This document shows positions 10,601-23,299 of a stretch of DNA of 64,000 nt, piece after piece (within the stretch, counting starts at the first letter, position 1; each line of letters begins with the position of its first letter). The position numbers were made by a program, and so were the translations under genes. Source of the stretch: Sipunculus nudus (lineage: Eukaryota > Annelida > Sipuncula > Golfingiida > Sipunculidae); NCBI GenBank assembly GCA_026874595.1, contig CM049309.1:69794926-69858925 (forward strand), written 5' to 3'. The notes beneath the pieces are model-generated. The model was given only the letters and a program-made list of their open reading frames with translations, was not told the origin of the DNA and made no database searches.

Positions 10601-11745
10601 TACCTGTGGTTTGATTTGCTTGTCAAAACATGTGCATCTGGACATTAGTATTTCTAAATTAGTAATGAACCCATAATCATAAATGTGGTAGGGATGATAT
10701 GATGTTGATGACCAAATTCATCCTTATGAATGTTTATTATTAATTAAACATAAAACAAGGTGATATTTAGATACTGTAATGCAAATTCTCAAGAATAAGC
10801 TAATGTAAGGAATGTTTAAGGTTTAATCAATACAATATCACCCAGTTAAGATAATCAGTTATTTTTGTTGTATGTCTGGCATCAGGGAAAACTATTCCAT
10901 CTAACCTTCTTCTATATTTAGTATACAAATAAAAAAAAAATAAAATACGAGTACACCTCATGTGTTATTGATATATACTCTACATCATAACAGCCAGGGC
11001 AGGAAATTTTAGCCTAGATTATATAAAGGCTGAGAGTGCAAATGTTATCTGTAATGGTTAGTACAAAATTTATGGACTTGTTAATCTTTCAGGCCTAACC
11101 CAGCCAGAGCCAAGGGAGTGAGGGGACCTGTGGAGGTGGGTGACTGACAGGTCAGCTGCTTCACAGCTGTGGATGTCTGGCTTTACAATAGTGTAGGAGT
11201 AGCTTAGATAACAGCAAGGTGCGCATTTGAACCCTCGCATTATAATTTAACTAAGCTACCTGATGACTTACTCTCCTGTTTCAATGGAATGTCTGACATT
11301 GGAACCAGAATGTTACTGCCTCTCATTGGTGGTTCCCCCTGCACAAGCAGGGCACCTGCCTGTACCTGATATCACTGCTATCTGTGTTATTAATAATTCA
11401 CACCCCAGACTATTAATCACATTTCTCAGGCTTCAGAGGCTCCAGCCCTAGGTTAGAAGACTGACTTGTGTAACAAAGTGGTCAGTTTGATACATGTAAG
11501 TGCCATCACAGGCTAGATCTGGGTGTCCTGCATCAGTAATCACAACTTGGGGACATTCAGGTCAAATGATGTATCACTAATTGTATCTCTGGTTCTCAAT
11601 AGGAAACATTACCATCTGTTCCCCCACTCCCTCAATTATTATTAGAGGGTTAGTACTATAAGTATCATAAATTTTTTTTTATTATCAGTACTACCATACC
11701 ATACAGTTTCCTTTTCATATTTTTAAAGCCAGCTTTTCATTTATG
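7607..11745. other. gene-free intronic or intergenic DNA
   Basis: AT-rich DNA without a recognisable gene. A diverged copy of the short dispersed repeat seen at 1955 lies near 8215-8285. A stretch near 11195-11240 is loosely tRNA-like but not convincing. Confidence 0.4.
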
Positions 11746-12150
11746 TTTTCTATACAATTTATGTGATTTATGACTTAATCTGCTCACATATTAAACAAAT
11801 TTAGGAAATTCCTATTATGTAAAGTTCTTATTATACCTCAGCGATGGATGAATGAGCTTGTCTAAATACAGGCTTTTAATTAACAGCAATGTTGACAAAC
11901 TGAAAACCATGTAACCTATTGTTGCAAATGTGCTGAAGTTTAAAGGTTGCAAAGACACCCATTGCAAAACTCTGGTTTGTCTGCTTGCTGTCAGATGTCC
12001 TTGTTGAATGTGTTTGGATTATTTTGGCAGCAAGAGAAAAACACATCAGTGGCTATACACAGGACAAACAGCCTGTTCAGCCTGGGATCAGAGTTTTCCA
12101 TTTATATCCTATTTTTATAAAAGGTTTACGGGATTATCTTTAGTTAATAG
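11746..12150 (+). repeat. dispersed repeat family A, copy 1
   Basis: Shares ordered blocks with 33.94-34.38 kb: AATTTATGTGATTT, AAAGTTCTTATTAT, CATGTAACCT, GCAAAACTCTGGTT, TGAATGTGTTTGGATTATTT. The two copies are in the same orientation and about 400 bp long. No coding potential is seen. The type of element is unknown. Confidence 0.7.
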
Positions 12151-14054
12151 GTGTCAAATACTGTAATAGGCCCTTTCAAGCATATATTTTAATGTTAAGT
12201 CCATTCTCTCAGTAGGCATTGTCTTCCAAAGAAGGATGCAGTTAACAATCTAACAACTTGGAAGAAACACTGTTCTAGGGGAAACTATAGTCCAGAGAAC
12301 ACTGGTCTGGAAAAAATATTTCTGCAAAACACTCGTCTTGGGAACATTTAATGACTGATCATAAGTCTACACAAGTAAAACTATTATATAATCTTAACAA
12401 ATCATGTACCTGATACAAATAATTTTAGTTTATTTTTTATACAGGTCTGGTCATGTATCATAAAGTTTTGTCTACCCCTTGCCCCCCCCCCCAAAAAAAA
12501 ATAGTTCCCCATTCACCTACTAAACAGTATGTTACAGGTCCAAACAGGGGACCTGGGTACACAGATGTCACTCCTGAAAAACACAGGAAATAACAAATTC
12601 CCCCAAATTCCAAAGAGGTCCCAGTCTCTTAAGACAGGATGATTCCATACAAAAATACAGAGTGCCAAAAAGCTACCTGGTATGATTAAAGTTCAACTGA
12701 TCACATGTAGCACATTTCCAGTGAAAGAAAAATTATATTAATGTCTGATTCCACATTCACAGGATTCTGACAACACTTATGCAATAGATAATATGCTTTT
12801 ATACAGCTCTCTGGATGTCAAGTTTGGTACTCTAAATACAATGGGCTTGAGCTAAAGCAAAAGTCTTTTTTTTGGAAACAGGCATTAAACAAATCTCTTT
12901 GAATGAGATAAAGTGTACTGTATTATATCTATAAAGAGATAAAAAATGAAATGGGCAAGAAGAGCTAAAAGAACACAGAAATTTGAGGTATTGGGTTTAC
13001 AATATAAACAATTGAACATGCAACCTGTTGTCTTCAAGTCACTTCTTTTATTCAGAAATAATATTAATATCTTTGTAGGATAAATAATCCCTGAAGAATG
13101 CAGAAGTCTTATCCTGAGGTAATGCTATCAGAACTGACCATATGTGTCCAAAATACTTTTAATTTATCAGCATTAACCTGAATTATTTTCTAACATTATC
13201 TCAGTTTTGCACATGAAAAGAACAAAGAACATGTAAGTAAACCACGTTGCTAGCTACTGGATAGCCAAGAAGTTACAAAATGACACCAGGGAATTAAATC
13301 TCAGATTCTCATTTGAACCTCTTCCAGCATCGAGAATAAAAAACGAAAAACTTTTCTGGTGGCAGAATGTAATTACTTAAATTTACTGCAGAAGTAAATA
13401 ATGACATAAGCTAGATGTATGTGAGACAAAAGGTCAGTACCATTTTTCAAGGTAAAACTGGGCAGGCCGAGATTCATTGGAACTGAGCTGAAGTACTGAT
13501 TGTCCTGTGATATGTGAATGCTGTAACACCTTTTCTTAGTAAGAATAGATGCCAGCTCCAGTCAACCCTGAATAACGTATAGATTAAAGACTGTGTGTTT
13601 ATCACCTGACAGCAGCTTCAACAACTATTATGGATGAACCAGACAGCAAACAATCTAGCTCTACCCAGAGCAGAACACAAAAATAGTGCTTAATAACGGA
13701 TCATAACTTCACAAGTCCCGTATACAGAGACAGGCCACACAAACACCCACCCTCATCATCTCTGCTTTTCTCAAGAGATCTCTGCCACCTTTCCAGGCAG
13801 AAATTATCCCATAATGCCTTGTGATGAAATACTGCGATCCCTGAACACCCTCCTCTGTAGTAAATTATGTTTCTTCATTTGCGCTGGCAATTAACATTAA
13901 ACTGTAATATCCCCTTGGTTAATGAAACTGATGGCAAATGAATTACTGAAGCATTTCCCCTTGAGACCACTTTAAAATGGTAACTCAGTGCCTGGGACGC
14001 ATGTCTTCTCCCATGCAAAGGGACCAAATTAGAATGCAGATACGAGGAAGTATT
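12151..14054. other. gene-free DNA
   Basis: No gene or repeat is recognised apart from a C(12)A(9) run near 12482-12502. Confidence 0.4.
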
Positions 14055-14395
14055 AACCATAATTGTTAACTTTTTCTCTCAGTGGATTTACCAGATTTGA
14101 GGGAACATAAATCATAATTCTTCACTTTGTCTCAATTTTCTCAACCATAATTGTGGACTTTTTCTCTCAGTGAATTCAGCAGACATGAGAGAAAATACAT
14201 TATAATTCTCAACTTTGTCTCAAAATGAGTTCCAAAATATAAGAAAAAATTAAACACAATTGATACATTTTTTTCTCAATGGAGTCACCAGAGTGAAGGG
14301 AGAATTAACAACAATTGTTGACTTTGCTGTGGGTCCATTGATATGACAGAGAACAATCCACAAGAGAATTAACAATAATTTCCAATTTGTTCACT
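14055..14395. repeat. degenerate ~55 bp tandem repeat, about six units
   Basis: Units recur at about 14055, 14111, 14143, 14199, 14252, 14307 and 14371. Each starts near A-ACxATAATTGT and continues ACTTTTTCTCTCAGTGGATT...GAGGGA. Copies are strongly diverged, and long and short forms alternate. Confidence 0.6.
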
Positions 14396-15723
14396 ACGCC
14401 ATGTGCATTGATAGTATTAAACGGACATGTTTTGGATGGGGCTTAAGAAAATAAAACCAGTGCACAAGAAGGTAGACAGATTCAGCCTCATAAACAGACT
14501 TTATCTCTGCACTACTACCGTAAATAGCTTTTGATTAATTTGTCTGTGCCCATGTTGCTTTGCTTATGTCTGGAATTTCTCTCTTTACTGTTAGTTTCAG
14601 TGTCATTTGTCAGCATTCAGTCCTTTCTTATGCTTCTCCTCCAGCATGCTTAATCCTCTAAGAACTTGGTCTATGTGTTGTGGTCTGGGCATGCACGGAA
14701 AAGTGGCCATGATAAACAAGAGACAATAAAATATCACATTGTATGAGGGTACCGGGACGAACATGGACTTCAGAGGAACCATACATCAACCTGTGCGTTA
14801 CATTCGGCACAGATGATCGAGTCACTATACTTGTAATCACCATAGTAGAGGGCTGAAAAAAGACCAGTGTCTTTGCCCCTATGCTGCTTGTATTTACTGC
14901 TTCACAACACCTCAGCTAATAAATTGATTTGTCGTCTGACCAATGCGTTACAGTCAACAACAGTGCAGAAGCTTGTTTATTTTTCTATAAATATATTACC
15001 ATGCACTTCAGAATATCAGTTTAAGTGCTTTTTACATTAATCATTCTCTCAACACTAAAAAGTCTTTTGATTAACATCAGCATAACAGCCAGCTTCTGTG
15101 GTTTATTCTTGACCTTTTCTTCATTCTGGCCTAGGTATTAAACCGGTCACATGATTGTCATGCGGTTACATATAATCAATTCATTATTTTCAGAAAACAG
15201 ATTATTTTCCAAAGGGCAGTCCGTTTCTTAATCATGTCAATCCTGGTTTTACACAATCTGTAATAATGTTAAATATTTTAAGTTCATATTCTTATGAAAA
15301 TTCTTGTCTTTCAGGTAAAGCCATTTTAATATTATAAGCAAGAGGAACATATATAAATTATATGCATGCACTCTTCAAAGGTCAATGTCACCCTGCAATT
15401 TAGTTTTATAGTATTTTGATTACATAGTCCTTTGTAAGTGAATAACTATTTTTAGCTCAGCTGACTGAAAGACATCTGAGTTAAAGTGATCACTCTTTGT
15501 TTATCTCAGTTAAATCTATCAGAGGAACAAAAATATTTACAAAGTAGCAATACAAAATGAATAATACTAGAAACAAAAGGAGCATGAACAGCACTGGTGA
15601 TAAGAAATGCTGCAGTAAAGGTAACTAGGAGTAAACCAAAGAAGTGGGTGTGAGACAGATTGGTGGTGTTTGTAAAGGCCACAGACATATTAATCAAAAT
15701 CTGAACATCTGCTCAGATTTTAA
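14396..15723. other. gene-free DNA
   Basis: No supported gene. Short open frames here lack protein-like composition. Confidence 0.4.
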
Positions 15724-15793
15724 GCAGGACATGACCAAATGGTAAAGGCATTGAATTCACAGCTGAAATTCGCTGGTTCAATTCCTGCCACTC
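15724..15793 (+). mobile_element. tRNA-derived SINE head
   Basis: Internal pol III promoter pattern: an A-box-like AAATGGTAAAGGCA (15737-15750) and a B box GGTTCAATTCC (15775-15785) at tRNA-like spacing. The clover-leaf cannot be closed as a functional tRNA. The 3' extent of the SINE body is not clear. Confidence 0.55.
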
Positions 15794-16304
15794 CCTCTAA
15801 AGTAAAATGGAGACATTTTCAAAGTTACTGAGAGCATTGTACAAACTTTTAAAAGATAAGTCATGACAATTATTATTCCTAAACCCCTGCATATAATACC
15901 TGAAATTTAGAGGTGATAATATAACATATAATTCTTATCCATCTTCAGTCAATAGACAGTGCCACTTACAAGTCTTGGGCCTATCCTTTTCTGAACTACT
16001 GAGATTCCACAATGTCTTCAATTAATTTATACAAAACAGAATTCCAGTTTACATAAGAGTAAAATTATGTGAGAGCCTTCATTCAACGGTAGTGGCAATC
16101 AATAACAGTTTGAATTAATAGATTAGAAGTTTTGTTTTTATCAGTGATGCATGAACTTAGTAACAGTGAGACATGAACACAGTAATAAATATGTTACAAA
16201 TGAAAATCAGTTTAAGGTTAGGTATTTTTTGTGATTATATATATCTGCAGAATGGATGTTTCAGGATTACTTTTATGGGAAAGATGAAGCAAAAACAACA
16301 AAAA

Positions 16305-16484
16305 ATACCAAATTTCTTTTTGTATTATCCTATTAGAATATGAAGCCACTTGTATATCCTGGAAAAGATTTAACTGTTTGATTTAAGTTAAAAAATATCA
16401 AATTTCTTTTTGTATTATCCTGATGGAATAAAAAGCCACTTGTATATCCTGGAAAACATTTAACTGTTTTGATTTATGTTAAAG
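16305..16484. repeat. 90 bp tandem duplication
   Basis: Two adjacent copies of AAATTTCTTTTTGTATTATC...GCCACTTGTATATCCTGG...TTTAACTGTTTTGATTTA are offset by 90 bp with few differences, so the duplication is fairly recent. Confidence 0.9.
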
Positions 16485-16635
16485 TTGATACAGTTTTCAT
16501 AAAATCCCTTCAGTTGTTATACAAGCGTGTCCCTAAATGCAACTGAAGGGAATACTGCCATTTTGTTTAAGCTTAATAAAAACTTGTTTGATGTGGACAA
16601 GATTGAAGTAATTCAAACCATCATTGCCAGGTTGG

Positions 16636-16809
16636 TACAGTAAATCCTCGAAATTATGACCACCAATAAAGTGGTCCGTTTCTAAGGGTTGTCTTCTAGG
16701 CAAGGGCTTATATAAAGAGCAAAATAAGAATCAGGGACAATGGATAGATGGTCATTATTTTGAGGTTGTTGTTGAAGAGCGGTGGTCATTAAACAAGTGT
16801 TTACTGTAT
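16636..16809. mobile_element. MITE-like element flanked by TA, family with CAGTAAA ends
   Basis: Begins TACAGTAAATCCTCG and ends AAGTGTTTACTGTA, with inverted CAGTAAA termini and TA on both sides. Its interior GACCACC...GGTGGTC pairing resembles the elements at 1.2, 24.8 and 59.5 kb. Confidence 0.65.
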
Positions 16810-17168
16810 TACATTTTTTAAAGTTATTTAATATGACCTTTGATTATTATTCTGATTAGACTCAGTCACCATTAACAAATTGAAAGTCCAACAGACAAAT
16901 ATTTCTAAACATTGGTGAACAATATGGTCTCTAGGGACTTTCTGGTAATGACTGAATGTAAACAGGTTTTAGAACAACATGGTTTCTTGGGGATTTTTGT
17001 GATAATTGTATGTTCATAAATTATTCTTCAGTTAACCACAAATTACTGTGGTTTCAAAAGCAATCACACTGTGAATAAAAAGGCTATAAAATAATTACGA
17101 TCTGAAAGTAGGTTGACACTGCTAGGGCAGTTTAAACACAAAGTGATTCAAGTGGAAGCAAAAAGTAA

Positions 17169-17420
17169 ACCATCAAAGGGGAGCAGAAGCCAGTCTATCC
17201 TGGTGTGAAAATAAAAAAGTTTGTCCCATCAGGGAGTTTATTGTTAAATGTTCCTGTACAAAGCAAGTTTGTTTATCCTATTAGAAAATTGGAGCAATGG
17301 TTAATATGTGAGGGTGTACCAGCGGAGGAGTGTGCTGGACCATTATTGTTTGATCACTCCAAAATGCTCCAGACATTAACTCTAAATGATGCAACCGTGG
17401 AAAAAATATACAAAGCTTAG
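17169..17420 (+). CDS. unrecognised coding-like open segment (fragment or exon)
   Basis: A frame open for 83 codons after the stop at 17166 encodes a protein-like sequence (KPVYPGVKIKKFVPSGSLLL, then IRKLEQWLICEGVPAEECAG, then DATVEKIYKA and stop). It has no plausible initiator methionine near its beginning. The composition, with regular hydrophobics and few low-complexity runs, is unlike chance frames here. It could be a terminal exon of an unlisted gene, a decayed gene fragment or part of a transposon protein. I do not recognise the family. Confidence 0.25.
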   Translation, partial: TIKGEQKPVYPGVKIKKFVPSGSLLLNVPVQSKFVYPIRKLEQWLICEGVPAEECAGPLLFDHSKMLQTLTLNDATVEKIYKA

Positions 17421-18499
17421 TTTCAGTGCCCTCTGGGCTGTCTCCCTCGTTCCTCGTCGACTGGCAGGATCAAAGGAGGAAGTAGCCACACCACTAGCAC
17501 CCATTATCTTCTTGAAGGCTGGCCTTTCAAGCATTCATCAACCCTTCAGTTAGCACCACTGGGTCCCCAGGAACCCTACATTCCCTTGCTAGGCACGCGT
17601 TTGCTGATAATCAGAGTGGGAGCTCTAGAACTATGATGATCATCTGATGACAATTATTTTTAAGTGGGGATGTCCATCAAGTCAGTGTCTCACCAATAGC
17701 TTCCGCATTAGTTGAATTTAATCGAAAACAACCAAGCTTCCGGAACCAAGCAGAGCCAAAACGTCTTTTTTCACGCCCCCCAAACATTTTTCAGTCAAGA
17801 TAAATGTAAATCCGGAAAAGCTGGGCCAAACACGTTCGCTAGACACACAAATGACACCAAGCAACAGCATTGAGACTGAAAACTTGTCTAATCAAAAGGG
17901 CAGGTGGACTGGTGAGCCACTTGTCTTAGACAAAAGAAACCACTAATCAGCAGCAGGTAGGCTCCATACCTATACAATCCCTGCTACACAATTCAAATTA
18001 GTCACAAGAACAGATCGAAAAGTGGTAATTTACGATTCCTCATATGTACGACGTGACAGTAACGGACTGTAAATAGGAGCCGCTGTGAAAGACCTGGTCT
18101 GGACGAGGGAAGGAAATGCAGGGATATTGCCACAAGCTACAAAAGTAATGGGTGAACGTTACTCAGTCCAGGTCAGCTTCTCCATGACAGTCAACAATGC
18201 CTATTCCCAATGCAACCTTATCTAGGGCATGCAGGAGAGCCAATTGTCCCCGCCATATGGATTGTCACAATTTTCAATTCGTGCTGATTGGTGTTTGTTT
18301 CTTACTGGAGTCTCCGAACATATGTGAACATGCCAAAGTTCAGTGAAAGCCACCAAAAACTAAACAGGTATCATGTTCACAATCATCTGCAGTGTATCAA
18401 TAACATGGCCTGGGATTTAATCAGATTTCTTTCACCTGTTTCCTGCAGGTATTCTTACTTGAATATGGCAAATATATATGTAGCCTGATTATGCCGGTC
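17421..18499. other. higher-GC stretch without a recognised gene
   Basis: Noticeably less AT-rich than its surroundings, with no long open frame. It could be regulatory or a decayed gene region. Nothing specific is supported. Confidence 0.3.
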
Positions 18500-19400
18500 T
18501 TGTACAATTTGATGCAAGCTTCCCTGGTTTATTTTAGATACAATAAAATATTAGTTTTCTTTATACCTAAACTAATATGGGTATATATAAATAAACTTAA
18601 TACCCACATAAATCCTGCCCTGTATCATTTAAAGGGACTTCTTGGGTTTATATAAGACTGAATAAAATGTTACTTTCCATCAAAATAAGACACATTTATT
18701 TTTGAACTGAACATCTCTACATTCATTGTCATATATCAGGTGATGACTTGTAAATATCAACTGAATAAAAACTATTTTTCATTAAAACAGGGCAATTTAC
18801 CAGTGTGTTTATTCAAACCTAATATTCTTGGCAGACTTCAAGATATGATAGTGTTTCTGGTCTCTACACACAGATGAATATAATGTTACTGTTCAATAAA
18901 ATACATTAATTAATACATATATGCATTAACATATAACATGTTTGAACTTAATATCTGTGCCAAAGCCCACCCTTAGGCATCCCTCAAATTGGTTTAGTTG
19001 TATATATTACTTGTATATACTGGATTGAATAAAATTTTATATTTCCATAAAACACAACTAATAAGTATATGTTTTAAAATAATAAAAATATAAGATATCC
19101 TGTATCTTTTAAAATGATTTTCATGGTTTTAAATTAGATAGAAAAAGATTTTCCTTCAATTATACAAGACCTTGGTGTATTAATTGGAATATCACTATAA
19201 ATCCTGCCCTGTTTCACTTAAAAAGACTTCCCTGGTTTAACTATGATTGGATAAAATGTTACTTTTCATTTTAACAAAACTAATATAGTGAACTTAATAT
19301 CATTATAAATCAATTTTCTTTATCAGCTGATTAACTCTTTCCTGGTTTACTGCAGATTGAATAAAGGTCTACTTGAATTAAACTAATATAATATCTATAT
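18500..19400. repeat. degenerate ~110 bp tandem repeat, about eight units
   Basis: A motif of the form TTCCCTGGTTTA...GATTGAATAAAATGTTACTT...AAAACTAATATA recurs at about 18541, 18661, 18762, 18876, 19026, 19140, 19249 and 19360, with spacing of mostly 101-120 bp. Several units are preceded by CCTGCCCTGTATCATTTAAA. Copies differ at many positions, so the array is old. Confidence 0.65.
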
Positions 19401-22400
19401 ATTTGGTTTAAATTATATAAACTTCAAGCTATGATGAGATTTTTCATTGTTTTGACCAAAGGTAAAATAATTCAGAATTTTTAGTAATATATGAACATAT
19501 TGCCATACATTTATGAGAATTAATTATTATAAAAAATAGATAACAAATCACACCTGTAAAAAATTGATCTATAAAAGAAACATATCAATGATTCATTGCT
19601 TGAATTGAGTCTTTGAGTCACCATGTTTCCATTTCAGCTTAAGTGAATCTTTAATTAATTTAGATTCTGTCTTAGGCGCCAAACATGTTCCGTAGCTCCC
19701 ACAGTAATTACTTGAATCTGTGTAAATTAGAAAGACCGCATCACGTTACACACTCCAAGGTTCCTGGTCTGAGAATAATACCCTGAGGTCAAGCTGAGAC
19801 AACATGACTGCAAAATAAAAGTCTACTTTCAAATTAAGAAAAGGTAAAATATTATTCCAACCACAAAGGTGTCAAGAACAGGTTACCCAGCGGGTTCCAA
19901 AGAACCTACAATGTAACATGAACATGTACTAAGTGCCCAGTGGTTTCAACGCTGGCCAATTATACCCTATCATTGATATGCTCATCTGGTCTAATGGACT
20001 TGGGTGGCTCCTCTGAGCTGGCATGGAGAACCCCCATACACCAATGACTCCTTCAGAGTTCCAAGTCCTTCTTTATGAAATGGTCTGACATGCTGAGTTG
20101 AAAGGTGACTTTTAGTGATAAATAACCATAGCCAATGGTTTTTTGCATGCAGGCTACCCAGACATTAACCAGGCAGACTATAAGTGACTGGTTTCTATAA
20201 TGGAATAGAAAAAGAAAAAGCTAGGCTAGTCACACAATATCGCACGGGAGATGTGGCAAGATATCTGTCGGACAAACAAATAAGGCACTTCAACGTTAAG
20301 CAAAAAGTGATTTCTACTGGTTCAAATGGGATATACATTTTGTCTGTGGTATATTTATTTATGATGGGTGTTGAGGGGTATGTTATTTATAGGATCAGAT
20401 GTTTATTCCATTGTCTGGGCAATTCATCTGCTTGAGAACTTTATGGCTTTCACGCTGCATTACATCCCTAAGTCTGAGGGAACCTTTCACCGGAGATGAC
20501 TCTCTCCATTGGTCGGTGCCTTAATTCTTCTATGTCTGAAGTGGACCTTTTCATGATTACATCTTACTATTAGCATTCTATTAGAGTGGAAAATATGAAA
20601 TGGGACATGTGCCAAGGAAATGGGTTGGATGAAAAGACTGAAAACACTAAAAGAAAAAAATCTTCTTATTTCCGGTGAGGGGTGAAAGGTCTATGTAGGG
20701 GTGAATATTATTTATATATCTTATGCTGTAAATGAGAAAATGCATCATTGAAAATCACACTCCATGATCCTGCATGTTATAAATTTGATAACATTTGCTT
20801 TATGGAGATAAAACTCTTACTTTTGATTTCTATTTTGGCCAATGTCATTGTGACAATTAACTAATAGGTAACTTTGCATATATTTTCAGGAAAGCAAGGA
20901 CACTTCAAAGTCCTTAAATAAATGCTATTTGCAAAAAGAAACTTTTCATACTGTCTAAAACTTTGCCATTATTTAGTTAATACCATGTTTAGAAGAACAA
21001 AATCATTTAAATCACTTATAAATTTACAAATATGTCACAAAACATGCTTTAAAAGATATGATATTAAGATACATTTACAAATAAATTGTATTTATGTAAG
21101 GAAGTCATCAGTTTCTCCCATATCTGACTTAACACTGCTGGCTTTCAATAAAATAAAGATGAAATCATCATCTGCTCAGAAATATGCACTGTGACATACA
21201 TCAATTTGAATTAAACCTATACACAGACATAATTTTAAGACTGCCAGATGAGTGCAATGAGTCTTGTTCACTTTGGCAATCAGTCGATTCAAACAAAGTA
21301 TTCTTTAAGGTTTCAGGGCCTCATAAGCATCGTGAGGCATACATAAGGAAATGCTTAAATCAGTAATAATTGAAAGGGAAATACTATTATAACTAAATTA
21401 TACCATGAAGATGAGACTACATGATTTATGTGACTCAATGTACTATTATACTATCACTGTAGTGGTGATGTTACAAAAGAACAATGAGGCTACAAAGAAT
21501 CAATGATGCTACAATTATAAAACTGTATATAAAAGGACAAAGGCGTTCAAGGAGACCATGTCACGTAAAGCCCCATCAGTCTGATATAAACAATGACATA
21601 CGCTTCTTAGACACTCTGGAATCACACAGATTACTTATTCATTTGATTGTGCAATTGAGACCCTGTACCAGTTGGCACCTAGGCTATCCACCCGTGAAAT
21701 TGTAGTGAATCACGAAAATGAATGAAAATTATCTAATGACGTGTGGCCAACTATACCCTCCTGGACTTTCTCTTCTTGAATTCTGTATGTAGTGCACAGT
21801 GTTCAAAGCCTTGGCACATCAATACTAGTCATTAATAAGAAATCTGTTGAATCATAAGATGGAAATTAATGCCCATTTGTTTGTCTTTAAACAGAAAAAA
21901 ATTGAAAATATAACATTATTCAATAGCAAAAATATTATTAAATGTGTAGATTCTCAATGCCTAAGTAAAACAACCAGTAAATATCAAACCAGTATATATC
22001 AAACCAAAAATTGTGAAGGTTCTTGAAAATTAAGTCAAATAACAACTAAAATCAGTCAATATATTTGCCACAGACAACCAATAGGTCTCCCATTTTTTAA
22101 CTTTGTTCTTGAAATTAATTTTTTTTAGTATAAAACTTTGTGTTGAAATATCCAATACTAATATGTTTCTAATCTAAGCTATTGATGAACAGCTGAAATA
22201 TCCTTTACCAGACGTGTGTCTAATCTAGGCAGTTAAGACCTGGTCTTTAAACACTGGTCCTTAAGTATGAAGTGCCTTATTTGGAAAGGTGTCCTACTTA
22301 TAGAGGTGTTTGTTATTAAAGGTTTCCATGCATGGTGAAGGTTTAGGAAGAACTGAGAAAATAAGTTAAGTGATGGCACAGCATACAGCAGATTTCAGGG

Positions 22401-23040
22401 AGTGATGGAGATTGAGCTCTCTCAGAGAGCCATTATGCCTGACAGAAGATACATTGATGATTCTGATTATCTCGATATGAATCCCTGATAATACAACAAT
22501 CTGCTAAATTGCAATATGTTATCCAGTGGCCTTACTTAATTTCAAACTACTCTAGAAATAGTATCTCCCCAAACAGCAGACAAGAAATCAGTGAAACTGG
22601 GTAATATCAACGGAGCTCAACCAGTTGACGGAACTACAACAATATGGACCCCTTTATTTACAGAAAAAAAACTGTTGCAAACAAGGCTTTCACAAGTGTT
22701 TGTTGCTGTGCTAGAAGTGCTTACAGCAGGAATGACTGCATTTAAATAAGTTTCAAATAAAAAAGGAAGGCTTCAAACTTTGCCATGATTGTGGTCAAGG
22801 AAAACCATTAATGATTAATTATGTCTGTTTCTTACACATGTAATGAGTATATAAAACCAAGTAAAATACACTACAGACTAATCATCGTTTGAAATTGAAA
22901 AAGAAAAACTTAAAAGCCAAACCATTTAAATCCTCCAAGTTAATTAAGGAGAGGAATTTCTTTGAATCCTTCACACAAGAATGCTTCAATTAATAGCAAA
23001 GAATTAATCACCGGCAGTTATTGAAGTATAAAGTTAACTT
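19401..23040. other. gene-free DNA
   Basis: No coding region was recognised. Open frames near 20184-20435 and 20922-21366 have AT-driven composition and no splice or start support. Confidence 0.4.
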
Positions 23041-23041
23041 A

Positions 23042-23126
23042 CCTTGGAGTGAAGAGACAGTGCTGGTCTCGTCCTGACGACCGCAAGTTCCCGTGCAAGA
23101 GGTGTCAAAATGCTTCACGGCTCTGT
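23042..23126 (-). other. candidate non-coding first exon
   Basis: The minus strand has a near-perfect 5' splice site (CCAAG then GTAAGT) at 23042/23041, in an isolated less AT-rich island. An initiator-like CTCACAG lies about 30 bases below the TATA element at 23151-23157, so a transcript could start near 23126. Its most likely partner is the polyprotein exon starting at 6379 on the same strand. No transcript evidence is available here. Confidence 0.35.
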
Positions 23127-23150
23127 GAGGGATATGAATGCGTGGTACAG

Positions 23151-23157
23151 TTATATA
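23151..23157 (-). promoter_or_regulatory. candidate TATA box
   Basis: The minus strand reads TATATAA within AGGTATATAACTG, at the expected distance from an initiator-like sequence and from the strong donor at 23042. A CRE-like TGACATCA (one mismatch to TGACGTCA, read on the plus strand) lies upstream at 23284-23291. CRE sites are common in neuropeptide promoters; its use here is inference. Confidence 0.35.
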
Positions 23158-23299
23158 CCTGGTACTTCCATGGTGAGGTGTGCTCTGGTCTCTCACTCCT
23201 GGGGGTGTCACTGTCACTGCTGGCACTCCTCACAAGCTGAGTCGGTTGTTGGGCAAAGTGGGCGGATTCAGAGGAGCATGGAGTGACATCACAGAATAA

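Larger units (their letters stand above)
6380..23041 (-). other. possible first intron of the polyprotein gene
   Basis: If the donor at 23042/23041 is joined to the acceptor at 6380, this 16.7 kb is the gene's first intron. It contains the miniature LTR element, a SINE head, a MITE and several tandem-repeat fields listed separately. No competing gene is clear inside it. The pairing rests only on splice-site quality and strand and needs transcript evidence. Confidence 0.35.

Noticed and set aside
11190..11245. Possible tRNA or SINE (TAGCTTAGATAA...ATTTGAACCCTCG)
   Set aside because: The B-box-like part is weak, the A box is not convincing and no clover-leaf closes.
15724..15793. Functional tRNA gene
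   Set aside because: A and B boxes are present, but the acceptor and anticodon stems do not pair; it fits a SINE head better.
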